Source: JALEFZ01 sp038527485 (GTDB lineage Bacteria; Bacteroidota; Bacteroidia; J057). From it: a stretch of 64,000 bases of DNA. The translations under genes were made by a program, and so were the position numbers. Position 1 is the stretch's first letter. The number at the start of each line of letters is the position of its first letter. The stretch covers positions 1-64,000 of the forward strand of contig JBCBFT010000003.1 in NCBI GenBank assembly GCA_038527485.1, written 5' to 3'. The notes below the pieces were generated by a model. The model searched no databases and was not told the DNA's origin. It worked only from the letters and a program-made list of their open reading frames with translations. Of the stretch, positions 26,454 through 35,658 are shown in pieces.

Positions 26454-27518
26454 TTATTTTCTTGCTTTCCACTGCATCACCATGCGCACGACTTTGCTAT
26501 AATTGACTACGCCTTCTTTGATTCCTTGCTGTTTAAGGTAAGCATTGTAGGTTTTTTGGGAGAATTCAGGGAAAAATCCTGGATATTTTTGGGAGACAGC
26601 GCGAATGGACCGAAGGTCATTTACTACGCCTCGGTCAAGCGTTTTTACTTGTAGCGCATAGCTGTCAGGATTCAATCGCCTGTATTGACTTGCTACATAT
26701 CGCCAATATCCCATCAGTCCTGCATATTGTACAAAGGGATCTTGGCTCTTCATACATGCTAGGTAAGCCCAAAAGTTGCAGGTCCCCTCGTCACCAAATC
26801 CATAGCCGTGTGCCATCTCATGCGCCATCGTAAACGGGACACTGACAGGAGCAAGTGCCTTGTCAAAATGTCCTTCTCCCACAAAGGGGATATAGATCCC
26901 CGATGCGCCAAGCTGCATCAGCAGCCCTTCAGGTGCCACCCGACGCACGCGGACACGCCCTCCTGTAGGATAATGCCCAAAGGTGCGAAGCTGAAATTCC
27001 AGATTTTCTCGTGTATGATTCTCTAAATTTTGCGGTAGGTACGCTCCTCCAAGCGCAGCCGTATCACTTGTGATACGCGCCCGGACCTGTACGAGTTCTG
27101 CCGTCAAGGCTTCATATTCTTTTTGAATGACGGCTTCACTGAGTTGTATCTTTGGGAGGGCGAGCTGGTCCTCTACTGGGCGACGGTAGTAGTTGAAGCC
27201 CCAGAGCCAGTAAAATAGGACATAAATCCCTGCAAGGACGGAGCCGATATTGAGGAAGAATCTACGCCAACGCCATTGGCGGATGGGAGGCCATTTTTTG
27301 ATGCGCCAGCCTATCCAAAATAGGAGTAGAGGGAGCATGAGATACAAGAAGGCAAATGGGAGCCAACCTAGCGTGAAGTCATAGACTTGTCTCAATAAAT
27401 TGAATAAGCCTCTGGCATAGACCACTTCTGTAAAATAAGGATTGAGGCGCATGAGCGTGCCTAGCGCCCAGGTGAGGAGCCCCATCCCAATCCATATCAA
27501 TCGGCGGTCTATTTTCAT
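26454..27518 (-). CDS. DUF3810 membrane protein with HExxH motif
   Basis: The 354-residue protein has three N-terminal membrane helices (about 9-22, 53-73 and 88-108) and a large extracytoplasmic part. This carries TMAHEMAHGYGFGDEGTCNF. The HExxH motif with a following Glu resembles a zinc metallopeptidase, as expected for DUF3810, a Bacteroidota family. Peptidase activity is inferred from the motif. It is convergent with pth and lies upstream of nothing on its own strand except parC, 94 bases away. Confidence 0.85.
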   Translation of the reverse strand: MKIDRRLIWIGMGLLTWALGTLMRLNPYFTEVVYARGLFNLLRQVYDFTLGWLPFAFLYLMLPLLLFWIGWRIKKWPPIRQWRWRRFFLNIGSVLAGIYVLFYWLWGFNYYRRPVEDQLALPKIQLSEAVIQKEYEALTAELVQVRARITSDTAALGGAYLPQNLENHTRENLEFQLRTFGHYPTGGRVRVRRVAPEGLLMQLGASGIYIPFVGEGHFDKALAPVSVPFTMAHEMAHGYGFGDEGTCNFWAYLACMKSQDPFVQYAGLMGYWRYVASQYRRLNPDSYALQVKTLDRGVVNDLRSIRAVSQKYPGFFPEFSQKTYNAYLKQQGIKEGVVNYSKVVRMVMQWKARK

Positions 27519-27612
27519 GTTTTTACTGACTTAAGAGAAAGACTTGAACCTTAGACTCAAGAGACCCTCAAAGATTTTATGGGGCAGGCTGAACGAAAAA
27601 CCACTCACCGTC

Positions 27613-30180
27613 CTACTTAAACAAGGAACCTTGTCCATTGTCCTTGACCTCATCCCCCGACCATTCTACAGTATCTCCTGATTCGAATTCCTCTTTAGGA
27701 GCAGAGGGTAAGAGTACAACATGGGTCACCGTGCGACGATCCAATTTATTTCCATTTGCCTTCCAGCCTTTGACATCGATAAACTCTGTCAACTTCAACT
27801 CGACTTCTTCAGGTGCCTTTGTTTTGGTAGAAGCTTTGTAGGTGATGACAGGCTCAGCGTCAGTAGTTGCAAGAATTAGTTTCGCCCCTGGATTTTCATT
27901 GATGAAGACGAATTTCTTTTGAGTAGTCGTAGTTTCTACTTTGAAACGTTTGACATAATAAGAATCATTTTTCTTATCATAATGTACAGCAGAAATCACC
28001 GTCTCAGGGTCAAATTTTTGGACATCGATGATTTTATTCATCTCGTACCGATTGGTCAATTCGAAGCTGGTGAGTTCGTAAGCGCCATCTTTATAGATGA
28101 CCAATAGGGCATCCTCAGTATCGAATTCTCCCAAATACTTCCCTCGCTTATCAAGGTTGAGGCGTCCGATGGTCTCATCCAGCCAGATCTTTCTTCCACC
28201 TAAAGTAGAAGATCCTACTTTTTTCTGTGTAATGCGGCGTACAGGATACTTTGTTAACACATTTCCTCGCGAGTTTCGTCCTTTGATGGCCAGATCGGCA
28301 AAATCAAAATCGAAGACTTTATTCTTTGCTCGACAATTTTGGGTCAAATATACAGTGACAATTTCTGCCTCACTGTTGGGGTGGACTTCAAAGTATAGAA
28401 GTTTGGCCCCTTTATCTCCTGTTGTCACGTCGTACTCTCGGTCTCTGGTAATCGCTGTGACAGCAAATCGTTTTACATAGTTTTTACCCGATGTTGGATC
28501 TCGGTAGATGGCATGATAGATCTTCCGATCCTGCCCTTTTTTCCAGATGTCTACATGGATGATGTCTTTTCCCACAAAAGCTTTTTCCTGTATACGAGTC
28601 ACAGAATATTTTCCATCACGGCGAAATATGATCACGTCATCCAGATCAGAGCAGTCTTTTACATATTCGTCTTTCTTCAACCCATAGCCAATAAAGCCTT
28701 CTTTACGGTTGACATATAGCTTTTCATTGGCGACAGCTACTTGGGTGACCTCGATGCTATCAAATGTGCGAATGACGGTCTTGCGCTCCTTCCCTTTGCC
28801 ATACTTGTCGATCAACATCTGGAAGTAGTCAATCGCAAACGTTGTGAGATGAGCGAGATGGTGTTCGATTTCCTTTATTTGCTGCTCCAGATCGCGAATG
28901 AGTTCATCGGCTTTAAAAGCATTGAACTTGGAGATACGGCGGATGCGGATCTCTGTCAGTCTGATGATGTCATCGCGGGTGATCTCCCGATAAAACTGCG
29001 GCTTGTAAGGCTCCAATCCTTTGTCGATGGTTTCGATCACCTCTTCCCATGTTTCGCATTCTTCTATATCGCGGTAAATGCGTTTCTCAATGAAAATCTT
29101 TTCTAGAGAGGAGAACAAAAGCTTCTCCATCAACTCTTTGAGTCGAATTTCCAGTTCTTGGCGAAGCAGATCCTTCGTATGATGGGTAGAACGCTTGAGG
29201 ATGTCATCTACTGTGAGGAAAATGGGTCGCTCATTGATGATGACACAAGCATTGGGAGAGATAGACGACTCACAATCTGTAAATGCATAAAGTGCATCGA
29301 TCATGATGTCGGGGGAGGTCCCAGGAGCCAGATCAATCTGTACCTCGACATCGCGTGCGGTATTGTCAACTACCTTTTTGATCTTGATTTTTCCTTTGTC
29401 ATTGGCTTTGACGATGGAGTCGATCAAGCTACTGGTCGTCACGCCATAGGGAAGATCCTTGACGAGGAGGGTGCTTTTATCTTTTGTTTCGATTCGCGCA
29501 CGCACGCGCAGCTTACCTCCGCGTTTTCCGCCTTGATAATTGGCTGGATCAATCTGCCCGCCTGTGGGAAAATCTGGGATCAACTGTGTGTCGTTCCCTT
29601 TGAGGACTTCGATGGAGGCTTCGCACAATTCGATGAAGTTGTGAGGCATGATCTTCGTAGACAGACCGACGGCGATGCCCTCTACTCCCTGCGCGAGCAC
29701 CATAGGAAACTTCACAGGTAGTGCCAGAGGCTCATTCTTTCTTCCGTCGTAGGAAGCTTGCCAGTTGGTGATCTTAGCGTTGAAGGATACTTCTAGAGCA
29801 AACTTTGAAAGACGCGCTTCTATGTATCGTGCAGCAGCGGCACGGTCGCCCGTACGGATGTCTCCCCAGTTCCCTTGGCAGTCGATGAGTAGATCCTTTT
29901 GCCCCAAGTTGACCAGCGCATCTTCGATGGCGGCATCCCCATGCGGGTGAAACTGCATGGTCTGTCCGATGATGTTGGCGACTTTGTGAAAACGTCCGTC
30001 GTCCATTTCTTTCATCGCATGCAGGATGCGTCGCTGTACAGGTTTGAAACCATCATTTATCTGCGGGACAGCACGTTCCAAGATTACATAAGAAGCATAA
30101 TCTAAAAAGTAATCTTGGTACATACCTGAAACGGGGGAAGTCGTTCCATTGGTACCTGCTATTTGCTGCTGATTCGACAT
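27613..30180 (-). CDS. parC: DNA topoisomerase IV subunit A
   Basis: The 855-residue protein has the GyrA/ParC breakage-reunion domain with catalytic Tyr119 (DRAAAARYIEARLS) and the quinolone-region fold (FHPHGDAAIEDALVNLGQ). A long C-terminal domain lacks the GyrA box, as in Bacteroidota ParC. With ParE it makes double-strand breaks to decatenate sister chromosomes. No parE gene is next to it: upstream lies divergent apaG. A GyrA assignment is less likely from the C-terminal region. Confidence 0.88.
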   Translation of the reverse strand: MSNQQQIAGTNGTTSPVSGMYQDYFLDYASYVILERAVPQINDGFKPVQRRILHAMKEMDDGRFHKVANIIGQTMQFHPHGDAAIEDALVNLGQKDLLIDCQGNWGDIRTGDRAAAARYIEARLSKFALEVSFNAKITNWQASYDGRKNEPLALPVKFPMVLAQGVEGIAVGLSTKIMPHNFIELCEASIEVLKGNDTQLIPDFPTGGQIDPANYQGGKRGGKLRVRARIETKDKSTLLVKDLPYGVTTSSLIDSIVKANDKGKIKIKKVVDNTARDVEVQIDLAPGTSPDIMIDALYAFTDCESSISPNACVIINERPIFLTVDDILKRSTHHTKDLLRQELEIRLKELMEKLLFSSLEKIFIEKRIYRDIEECETWEEVIETIDKGLEPYKPQFYREITRDDIIRLTEIRIRRISKFNAFKADELIRDLEQQIKEIEHHLAHLTTFAIDYFQMLIDKYGKGKERKTVIRTFDSIEVTQVAVANEKLYVNRKEGFIGYGLKKDEYVKDCSDLDDVIIFRRDGKYSVTRIQEKAFVGKDIIHVDIWKKGQDRKIYHAIYRDPTSGKNYVKRFAVTAITRDREYDVTTGDKGAKLLYFEVHPNSEAEIVTVYLTQNCRAKNKVFDFDFADLAIKGRNSRGNVLTKYPVRRITQKKVGSSTLGGRKIWLDETIGRLNLDKRGKYLGEFDTEDALLVIYKDGAYELTSFELTNRYEMNKIIDVQKFDPETVISAVHYDKKNDSYYVKRFKVETTTTQKKFVFINENPGAKLILATTDAEPVITYKASTKTKAPEEVELKLTEFIDVKGWKANGNKLDRRTVTHVVLLPSAPKEEFESGDTVEWSGDEVKDNGQGSLFK

Positions 30181-30687
30181 ATACTAAAACTCAATAAATA
30201 CGGTAAGAAAAGGTACAAATTGCACCTAAGGGAAAAAGGACATCCACCGATCACATCTCCTATTGTCTGTCCTACATGTGCGTAGTACTTTCAAAGACAG
30301 GTGGTTAAGTATAGATGTATAAATCAAACACTTGCCTATCCTGAAAGTTAGTCTATCAAAATACGGAGTAAAAGGAAGAAAAGTACCTTGTAGCCCTAAT
30401 TTTTTGTGCGAAACTTACAAAAAATCTAATATTCTTGGCAAATTCTCTTTTCCACAACCTTTATTTTGCCTCCTCTTTTTGACAAATAGGAAATTTTTAT
30501 GGCAAATATCTACCCATCATGGCTTTCTATCTCTTTTCAGATAATCAGGAAGTTAGCATTTAGATCAGCCGATTTTCGTTCTTTTTTCTTTCGTCAACAA
30601 CAAGAGGGAGTTATTCCCTTCAGGCCCACTAGCTTTTTTTTCTTTTATAAAATTTCTAATTTGTAAAATCCCTTAACTGTATGTCCT
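30181..30687. other. gene-free gap between parC and apaG
   Basis: About 500 AT-rich bases between divergent genes. A plus-strand frame at 30332-30544 has no signal or motif and low-complexity content, so it is not called. No clear hairpin or consensus promoter box was found. Confidence 0.4.
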
Positions 30688-31086
30688 ATGGTTTCTCCTA
30701 TTTTTTCGTCCGTTACACAAGGTATCCGCGTAAGTGTGCGCTCAGTATACTCACCTGATGAATCTTCTCCCAGACACAACTACTTTGTTTTTGCTTATCA
30801 AGTAGAGATCACGAATGAATCTGCTTTCCCCGTCAAACTTCACCGACGTGAGTGGCACATTGTAGATGGAATAGGGAGTCATCGCCTAGTGGAAGGGGAG
30901 GGAGTCGTAGGACAAAAACCCATCATGCAGCCAGGAGAAAGCTATCAGTATGTGAGTGGCTCTCATTTTTCTACAGCCATTGGCCAGATGAAAGGCTTCT
31001 ATTACATGGAACGCTTAACAGATGGAGCCCAAGTAAAAGTTTCCATCCCTCCCTTTGTGATGGTCAGCCCTTACCTCCTCAATTAG
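30688..31086 (+). CDS. apaG: ApaG family protein
   Basis: The 132-residue protein is a typical ApaG. The early SSVTQGIRVSVRSVY is followed by FAYQVEITNES and the late GHxS-like YVSGSHFSTAIGQMKGFY. The fold is a fibronectin-like beta sandwich. The family is tied to Mg/Co efflux by E. coli genetics, and its fold is also used in F-box proteins; the molecular role is not settled. It is 67 bases upstream of an aldehyde dehydrogenase gene on the same strand. Confidence 0.9.
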   Translation: MVSPIFSSVTQGIRVSVRSVYSPDESSPRHNYFVFAYQVEITNESAFPVKLHRREWHIVDGIGSHRLVEGEGVVGQKPIMQPGESYQYVSGSHFSTAIGQMKGFYYMERLTDGAQVKVSIPPFVMVSPYLLN

Positions 31087-31153
31087 CATTTTTTGAAAAC
31101 AACCCCTAGATTCAAGGATTCGCAAATTTTCACCTTCAACGCGGCGAATCCCT

Positions 31154-32596
31154 ATGCAAACTATTTCCAATTATATAGGAGGGACACTTCGCCCTCCCGT
31201 TGACGCCCAGTACCTCCCTGTCATAGAGCCTGCCACGGGAAACGTATATGCACATGTCCCTGCCAGTCAAGCATCAGATGTACAGTTTGCTTATGAGGCA
31301 GCACACAAGGCTTTTCCTGCATGGTCCCAGACTGCTATTCAGGATCGGGCAGCTATACTGATGCAGATCGCGACAGGGATAGAGGCGCGGATGGAAGAAC
31401 TGGTAGCTGCGGAGTCTAAAGACAATGGCAAACCGCTGAGCCTCGCGCGTCGTGTAGATATTCCAAGAGCTAGGGATAATTTTCGATACTTTGCGCAAGC
31501 CATCACCCAGTTTCACAATGAGTCTTTTGACATGGGAAATGTAGGATTCAACTACACCCTACGTCGTCCACATGGAGTTGTGGGATTGATTTCTCCCTGG
31601 AACCTCCCCCTTTATTTGTTCACCTGGAAAATCGCGCCTGCCCTGGCAGCAGGAAATACGGCGATCGCCAAGCCCTCAGAAGTCACCCCTTACACGGCCT
31701 ATCTGCTCTCAGAGATTTGTCAATCAGCAGGTCTTCCTGAAGGTGTACTCAATATCGTACATGGAAGAGGTCCTGAAGCAGGAGAAGCCATCATCCAGCA
31801 CCCAGGAGTGAAAGCGATTTCTTTTACGGGCAGTACAGCTGTGGGGAAGCACATCGCGGCTACGGCAGGGCCTATGTTCAAGAAACTTTCGCTAGAGATG
31901 GGAGGCAAAAATGCACAGGTTATCTTTGCAGATGCCGATTATGCACATACACTCGATACCGCTGTGCGTGCCGCCTACACCAACCAAGGACAGATCTGCC
32001 TTTGTGGATCGCGAATCTTAGTCGAACGCAGTTTGTACGATCGCTTTGTCTCAGACCTGACGACTCGCGTACAGGCCCTGCAAGTGGGAGATCCACTCGA
32101 CGCATCTACGCAGGTAGGTGCCATTGTATCCGAAGCACAATATCAGAAGGATCTTTCTTATATCCAGCTTGCCAGAGACGAGGGAGGAGAGATACTGGCA
32201 GGGGGACAGGCTGTCAATCTGGAAGGGAGATGTGCAGAAGGATATTTTATCCAGCCGACGCTCATCGCAGGTCTAGGGCCACAATGTAGAGTGAATCAGG
32301 AAGAAATATTTGGGCCGATTGCGACTGTGCAAGCTTTTGATACAGAGGAAGAAGCGATACAGATGGCCAATGCGACGCCTTATGGGTTGTCTGCGACGCT
32401 TATGACCCAGCATTTGTCTCGTGCGCATCGTGTAGCGGCCCAATTAGAAGCAGGAATCGTCTGGGTGAATAATTGGATGGTACGTGATTTGAGAACGCCT
32501 TTTGGAGGAATGAAACAATCAGGCGTAGGAAGAGAGGGGGGAATGGATGCGCTACGATTTTTTACCGAGCCTAAAAATGTGTTTATTCAAGCATAG
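31154..32596 (+). CDS. aldehyde dehydrogenase (2-aminomuconate/hydroxymuconate semialdehyde type)
   Basis: The 480-residue protein has all class features. These are ISPWNLP near 146, the NAD-binding GSTAVGK at 226-232, general base Glu248 (LSLEMGG) and nucleophile Cys282 (GQICLCGSR). It oxidises aldehydes to acids with NAD. Overall length and the ISPWNLPLYLFTWKIAPAL stretch resemble the ALDH8/2-hydroxymuconic semialdehyde dehydrogenase group. The exact substrate is uncertain. It may be co-transcribed with apaG. The downstream gap holds a GC-rich structured element. Confidence 0.85.
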   Translation: MQTISNYIGGTLRPPVDAQYLPVIEPATGNVYAHVPASQASDVQFAYEAAHKAFPAWSQTAIQDRAAILMQIATGIEARMEELVAAESKDNGKPLSLARRVDIPRARDNFRYFAQAITQFHNESFDMGNVGFNYTLRRPHGVVGLISPWNLPLYLFTWKIAPALAAGNTAIAKPSEVTPYTAYLLSEICQSAGLPEGVLNIVHGRGPEAGEAIIQHPGVKAISFTGSTAVGKHIAATAGPMFKKLSLEMGGKNAQVIFADADYAHTLDTAVRAAYTNQGQICLCGSRILVERSLYDRFVSDLTTRVQALQVGDPLDASTQVGAIVSEAQYQKDLSYIQLARDEGGEILAGGQAVNLEGRCAEGYFIQPTLIAGLGPQCRVNQEEIFGPIATVQAFDTEEEAIQMANATPYGLSATLMTQHLSRAHRVAAQLEAGIVWVNNWMVRDLRTPFGGMKQSGVGREGGMDALRFFTEPKNVFIQA

Positions 32597-32705
32597 GGAG
32601 TCAGAGACGTCAACTTAGACTTTAGGTTAAACAAGGCGAATGAAAAGGGTGTGATTGAGCCTAGTACGACTTAAACTTATGATGTAGTTTTCGGGTGTAG
32701 TAACA

Positions 32706-32790
32706 GGTCATTTTGAGAGGCGCGGGCCACGGAATTTGGAGATAGGGGTCCCGAGGTTGTACGCTCGGGACGCTGAAGGCGAAAATTAAA
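32706..32790. repeat. GC-rich structured intergenic element
   Basis: The block stands out from its AT-rich surroundings. GTCCCGAG (32748-32755) and CTCGGGAC (32764-32771) form a perfect 8-bp stem with an 8-base loop. A GC-rich GGCGCGGGCCACGG precedes it. The start GTCATTTTGAG resembles the opening of dispersed repeats known from many Bacteroidota genomes, so it is probably a repetitive extragenic element. No second copy is in the window. Confidence 0.5.
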
Positions 32791-32862
32791 CTACAAAAAA
32801 CAATTTCTAGCTTTTAAGCAAGAAAAAGCGAGAGGTAAAACTCCTTACACATACCCATCTCT

Positions 32863-32893
32863 TTGGGCATCCGTAAAATATCCCGTACTTTTG
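32863..32893 (+). promoter_or_regulatory. promoter of the coiled-coil lipoprotein gene
   Basis: TTG at 32863-32865 is followed after 20 bases by TACTTTTG at 32886-32893, an ideal Bacteroidota promoter. Because it covers the ATG at 32891, translation must start at 32912. Confidence 0.7.
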
Positions 32894-32911
32894 ATCCAGA
32901 ATATAATCAAC

Positions 32912-33478
32912 ATGAGACGATACGTTTCTCTTTTCCTCTATATAACACTGGGCTTAGTAGCGCTAGTTGGTTTGAATGGCTGTGGTTCCAGTGACCTCTC
33001 ACTCATCAATGATGTCAAGAGATTCGAACCTGAGTGGATGAATCTGTCTGAGAAGGTGATTTTCCTGGATCGCTATCTAGAGATTACAGGTAAGGAGTAT
33101 GAAGCGCATATCAGCGAGGTAAGTCCCCTGATTAGCGAGTCTGGTACGAGCGAATTGCTACGTCTGCGTCGCGACTACAAGAAAATGTCTGAGGAGCGTG
33201 AAACCATCGAGGAAAAGTTTCGCAGCCAACAGGCGAATTTTGAGGATGAGGTGAAAGCATTTCATAGCTGGCAAAACCGATTGATGAAAGGAAAACTGGA
33301 TGAAGATAGAGCCAAGACACAGTTTACTGATTTCCAAGCTTCCTACAATTCCCTCAATACCTCCCTCACGGATTTGCAGGATCGTCTCATCCGCAACATC
33401 GAAAATCATAATAGCATCATGGGTAAAATTGCCTCTAAGGTGATGCCGCACTCGAGCTATGATATTATGTATAGGTAG
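32912..33478 (+). CDS. coiled-coil lipoprotein of unknown function
   Basis: Started at 32912 the protein has 188 residues. A lipoprotein signal (hydrophobic run ending LNGC, lipidated Cys near 24) is followed by long charged helices. Examples are LRRDYKKMSEERETIEEKF and LNTSLTDLQDRLIRNIENHN, which read as an antiparallel coiled coil. It should sit on a membrane facing the periplasm. I do not recognise the family; such proteins are often structural spacers in the envelope. It is a single-gene unit with its own promoter and terminators. Confidence 0.72.
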   Translation: MRRYVSLFLYITLGLVALVGLNGCGSSDLSLINDVKRFEPEWMNLSEKVIFLDRYLEITGKEYEAHISEVSPLISESGTSELLRLRRDYKKMSEERETIEEKFRSQQANFEDEVKAFHSWQNRLMKGKLDEDRAKTQFTDFQASYNSLNTSLTDLQDRLIRNIENHNSIMGKIASKVMPHSSYDIMYR

Positions 33479-33489
33479 AATGGAAAAAA

Positions 33490-33570
33490 AGTAGCATGAA
33501 ATGCTATTTTTTCTTTGTCAAAAATAAAGAGGAAGTGGATGCATTTAATGTTCTATGCATCCACTTCTTT
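33490..33570. terminator. two bidirectional terminator hairpins between convergent genes
   Basis: The first hairpin is TAGCAT/ATGCTA (33492-33497 with 33501-33506) with flanking A and T runs. The second is a perfect 13-bp stem (33532-33544 with 33555-33567), also with an A run before and a T run after. They separate the lipoprotein gene from the PLP enzyme gene. Confidence 0.85.
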
Positions 33571-33585
33571 TCATTTTATTCTCCC

Positions 33586-34773
33586 TTAATTTCTTACAGC
33601 CCCGACAGAAATCTTCTCCAAAGCCTGCGCTAGATCATCAATCAGCATATCCGCATCTTCCAAACCGATATAAAATCGGATCAGATTTCGAGGCAATGTC
33701 GTATGGCTATAATTGGCTGAATCGTACAAAGCGCTGATCGGGAAGATCAAGGATTCGTAGCCTCCCCACGAGCAAGCCATCAAAAAATGCCGAAGGCTAT
33801 TGCAGAATAAATCAATAGAAGCGGCGTCTTCATTCTTGAGGAGGATGGAAAACTGTCCAGCTGGTTGGCGCATATATTTCTGGGCGAGCGCTAGCTGAGG
33901 ATTATTTTTGGAGAAAGGATAATAGATCTTCTCGATGGCAGGATGTTCTTCTAAAAACGAAACGATCTGGGGCGTCGTCTCTGCCACACGATCCATACGG
34001 ATGGGCAGGGTACGGAGGCCACGAATCATGAGCCAAGCATCATGTGGAGAAATGATCCCACCTAGTGTCATATATTCGCCTGCGAAAATCTTCTCTGCTT
34101 GCGTACGGCTACAGCAAAGTACGCCTGCGACGATGTCACTATGTCCATTCAAGTACTTACTCCCTGAGTGCATCACCATGTCCACACCATAGGTGATGGG
34201 TTGCTGGTTCAAGGGGGAAGCGTAGCTATTGTCGATGGCGGTCATGATGCCATGTGCTTTGGCGATGGCTACGACTGCTTCAAGATCCTGCATCTCAAAG
34301 GTCATCGAATTTGGAGATTCGAGCATGATCAGCTTCGTCTCTGGTAGGATCGCCTCCTCAAAATTTCGAGGATCTGTCCCATCGACGAAAGTCGAGCTTA
34401 CGCCAAATCTTGCCAGGAGCTTCGTCAATAACTTGGTCGTCCAGCTATAAGGCTTGGCTACGCAGATCACATGGTCACCTGCCTCAACGGTAGACATAAC
34501 CGCCGCTCCGATGGCGGCACTTCCGCTAGAAAAGACCAAACACTCTTCTGCTCCTTCGAGTGCTGCCAGCTTTTTTCTAAGAACGGCAACCGTAGGATTA
34601 TGCCCCCTCGTGTAAAAAGGGACATCCATTTCATTGGCCAGCCCATGACGCATCTCATCGACTGTGCGAAACATGAAATTATTAGACTGAATGATAGGAG
34701 GAGCAACCGCATCAAAATATTGATCCCTCTCCTCTCCCAGATGATTGATGATTTCTGAAAAGTCCTTCTGCAT
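33586..34773 (-). CDS. Cys/Met-metabolism PLP-dependent enzyme (transsulfuration family)
   Basis: The 395-residue protein matches the cystathionine gamma-synthase/lyase family. It has FYTRGHNPTV early (phosphate and substrate loop), SSGSAAI, IDNSYASPLNQQP and the PLP-binding Lys206 in SGSKYLNGHSD. Family members break or make C-S bonds in Cys, Met or homoserine derivatives through enamine intermediates. The exact reaction cannot be told. ridA lies 27 bases upstream on the same strand, which fits because RidA removes reactive enamines made by such enzymes. Confidence 0.85.
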   Translation of the reverse strand: MQKDFSEIINHLGEERDQYFDAVAPPIIQSNNFMFRTVDEMRHGLANEMDVPFYTRGHNPTVAVLRKKLAALEGAEECLVFSSGSAAIGAAVMSTVEAGDHVICVAKPYSWTTKLLTKLLARFGVSSTFVDGTDPRNFEEAILPETKLIMLESPNSMTFEMQDLEAVVAIAKAHGIMTAIDNSYASPLNQQPITYGVDMVMHSGSKYLNGHSDIVAGVLCCSRTQAEKIFAGEYMTLGGIISPHDAWLMIRGLRTLPIRMDRVAETTPQIVSFLEEHPAIEKIYYPFSKNNPQLALAQKYMRQPAGQFSILLKNEDAASIDLFCNSLRHFLMACSWGGYESLIFPISALYDSANYSHTTLPRNLIRFYIGLEDADMLIDDLAQALEKISVGAVRN

Positions 34774-34800
34774 ATCTATGGCTCCATTTACGTGCGGGTA

Positions 34801-35178
34801 TTACTCGACTGCGATGACTGATATTTCTACATTTACGTCTGCTGGGAGTCGTGCCACTTGCACAGTTTCTCTTGCAGGAAAATCTGTCTCAAAGTAGGAC
34901 CCATACACGCCATTTACTTCGGCGAAGTCGTTCATATCTTTGAGAAAAATGGATGTTTTGACGATGTGGGCGTAGGTCATGCCCGCAGCTTTGAGCACGG
35001 CGCCCACGTTTTTCATGACTTGATGTGCCTCATCTGCTACAGAGCCTTCGATGAGTTTGCCTGTTCCAGGGACAAAACCCACAGTGCCCGAAACATAGAG
35101 GGTTCCATTTACTTTGATGGCCTGATTGTAAGGACCAATGGGGGCTGGGGCATCGGTAGTACGGATAATTTCTTTCAT
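34801..35178 (-). CDS. ridA: RidA family enamine/imine deaminase
   Basis: The 125-residue protein is a canonical RidA: APAPIGPYNQAIKVNGTLYV near the start, VKTSIFLKDMNDFAEVNGVY, and the catalytic Arg in ARETVQVARLP. It hydrolyses 2-aminoacrylate and related enamines to keto acids in the cytoplasm, usually as a trimer. Length is normal. It is upstream of the PLP enzyme in a likely two-gene operon. Confidence 0.94.
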   Translation of the reverse strand: MKEIIRTTDAPAPIGPYNQAIKVNGTLYVSGTVGFVPGTGKLIEGSVADEAHQVMKNVGAVLKAAGMTYAHIVKTSIFLKDMNDFAEVNGVYGSYFETDFPARETVQVARLPADVNVEISVIAVE

Positions 35179-35235
35179 GAGAGCAGTAGTCGTATAATGT
35201 GTGATAGAAAGTGATATATGGAAGGATGGGTTTGG

Positions 35236-35550
35236 TTATTGTTCTTTGGGTTTCCCCGTGATTTTTCGCCAGATCCATCGACCGATCTTTTTTTGTTTGT
35301 CCCAGAAGTAATCAAACTTGCCAAAGATGAAGGCGTATCCCAACAATAGGACTTGATAGATAGGTGTGATGAGGACAAAGTACACCATGTAATAGGCTGC
35401 ACCTTCTTCGATGCCTGTGAGTGGCATCAGCCATTTAGGAAAGATGGCTGCTGTGGACCCTGTCACGGCAAAGACTACGAGAATGATGGCATAATCCCAT
35501 CCCTTGAGTGATTGTTTTTGCTTTGATTCGCTGGGTTCTTCTCCTTGCAT
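35236..35550 (-). CDS. small membrane protein, DUF6787-like
   Basis: The 104-residue protein has two membrane helices (about 16-32 and 47-68) and a basic C-terminal tail (KIGRWIWRKITGKPKEQ). The tail suggests the N-terminus and C-terminus both face the cytoplasm. The middle (GSTAAIFPKWLMPLTGI, then a helix ending FGKFDYFW) resembles a Bacteroidota-specific family I know as DUF6787; this match is from memory. Start 35550 was chosen because the upstream extension would overlap the divergent gene's leader. It lies 57 bases before ridA on the same strand. Confidence 0.6.
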   Translation of the reverse strand: MQGEEPSESKQKQSLKGWDYAIILVVFAVTGSTAAIFPKWLMPLTGIEEGAAYYMVYFVLITPIYQVLLLGYAFIFGKFDYFWDKQKKIGRWIWRKITGKPKEQ

Positions 35551-35658
35551 ATGGGTGTCTCTTCCTGAAAAAGTGGCGCCAATATTAGACCAATTGTGAT
35601 ACATACAAGTATACAGGAAAATATTTGTTATTTTGAACACAAAGTTTGTGGGCATTCT

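Noticed and set aside
28097..29721. Long plus-strand frames inside parC
   Set aside because: Antisense shadows of a clearly conserved gene with no family resemblance of their own.
30332..30544. Plus-strand frame of 70 codons between parC and apaG
   Set aside because: Low-complexity residues, no promoter box, no domain.
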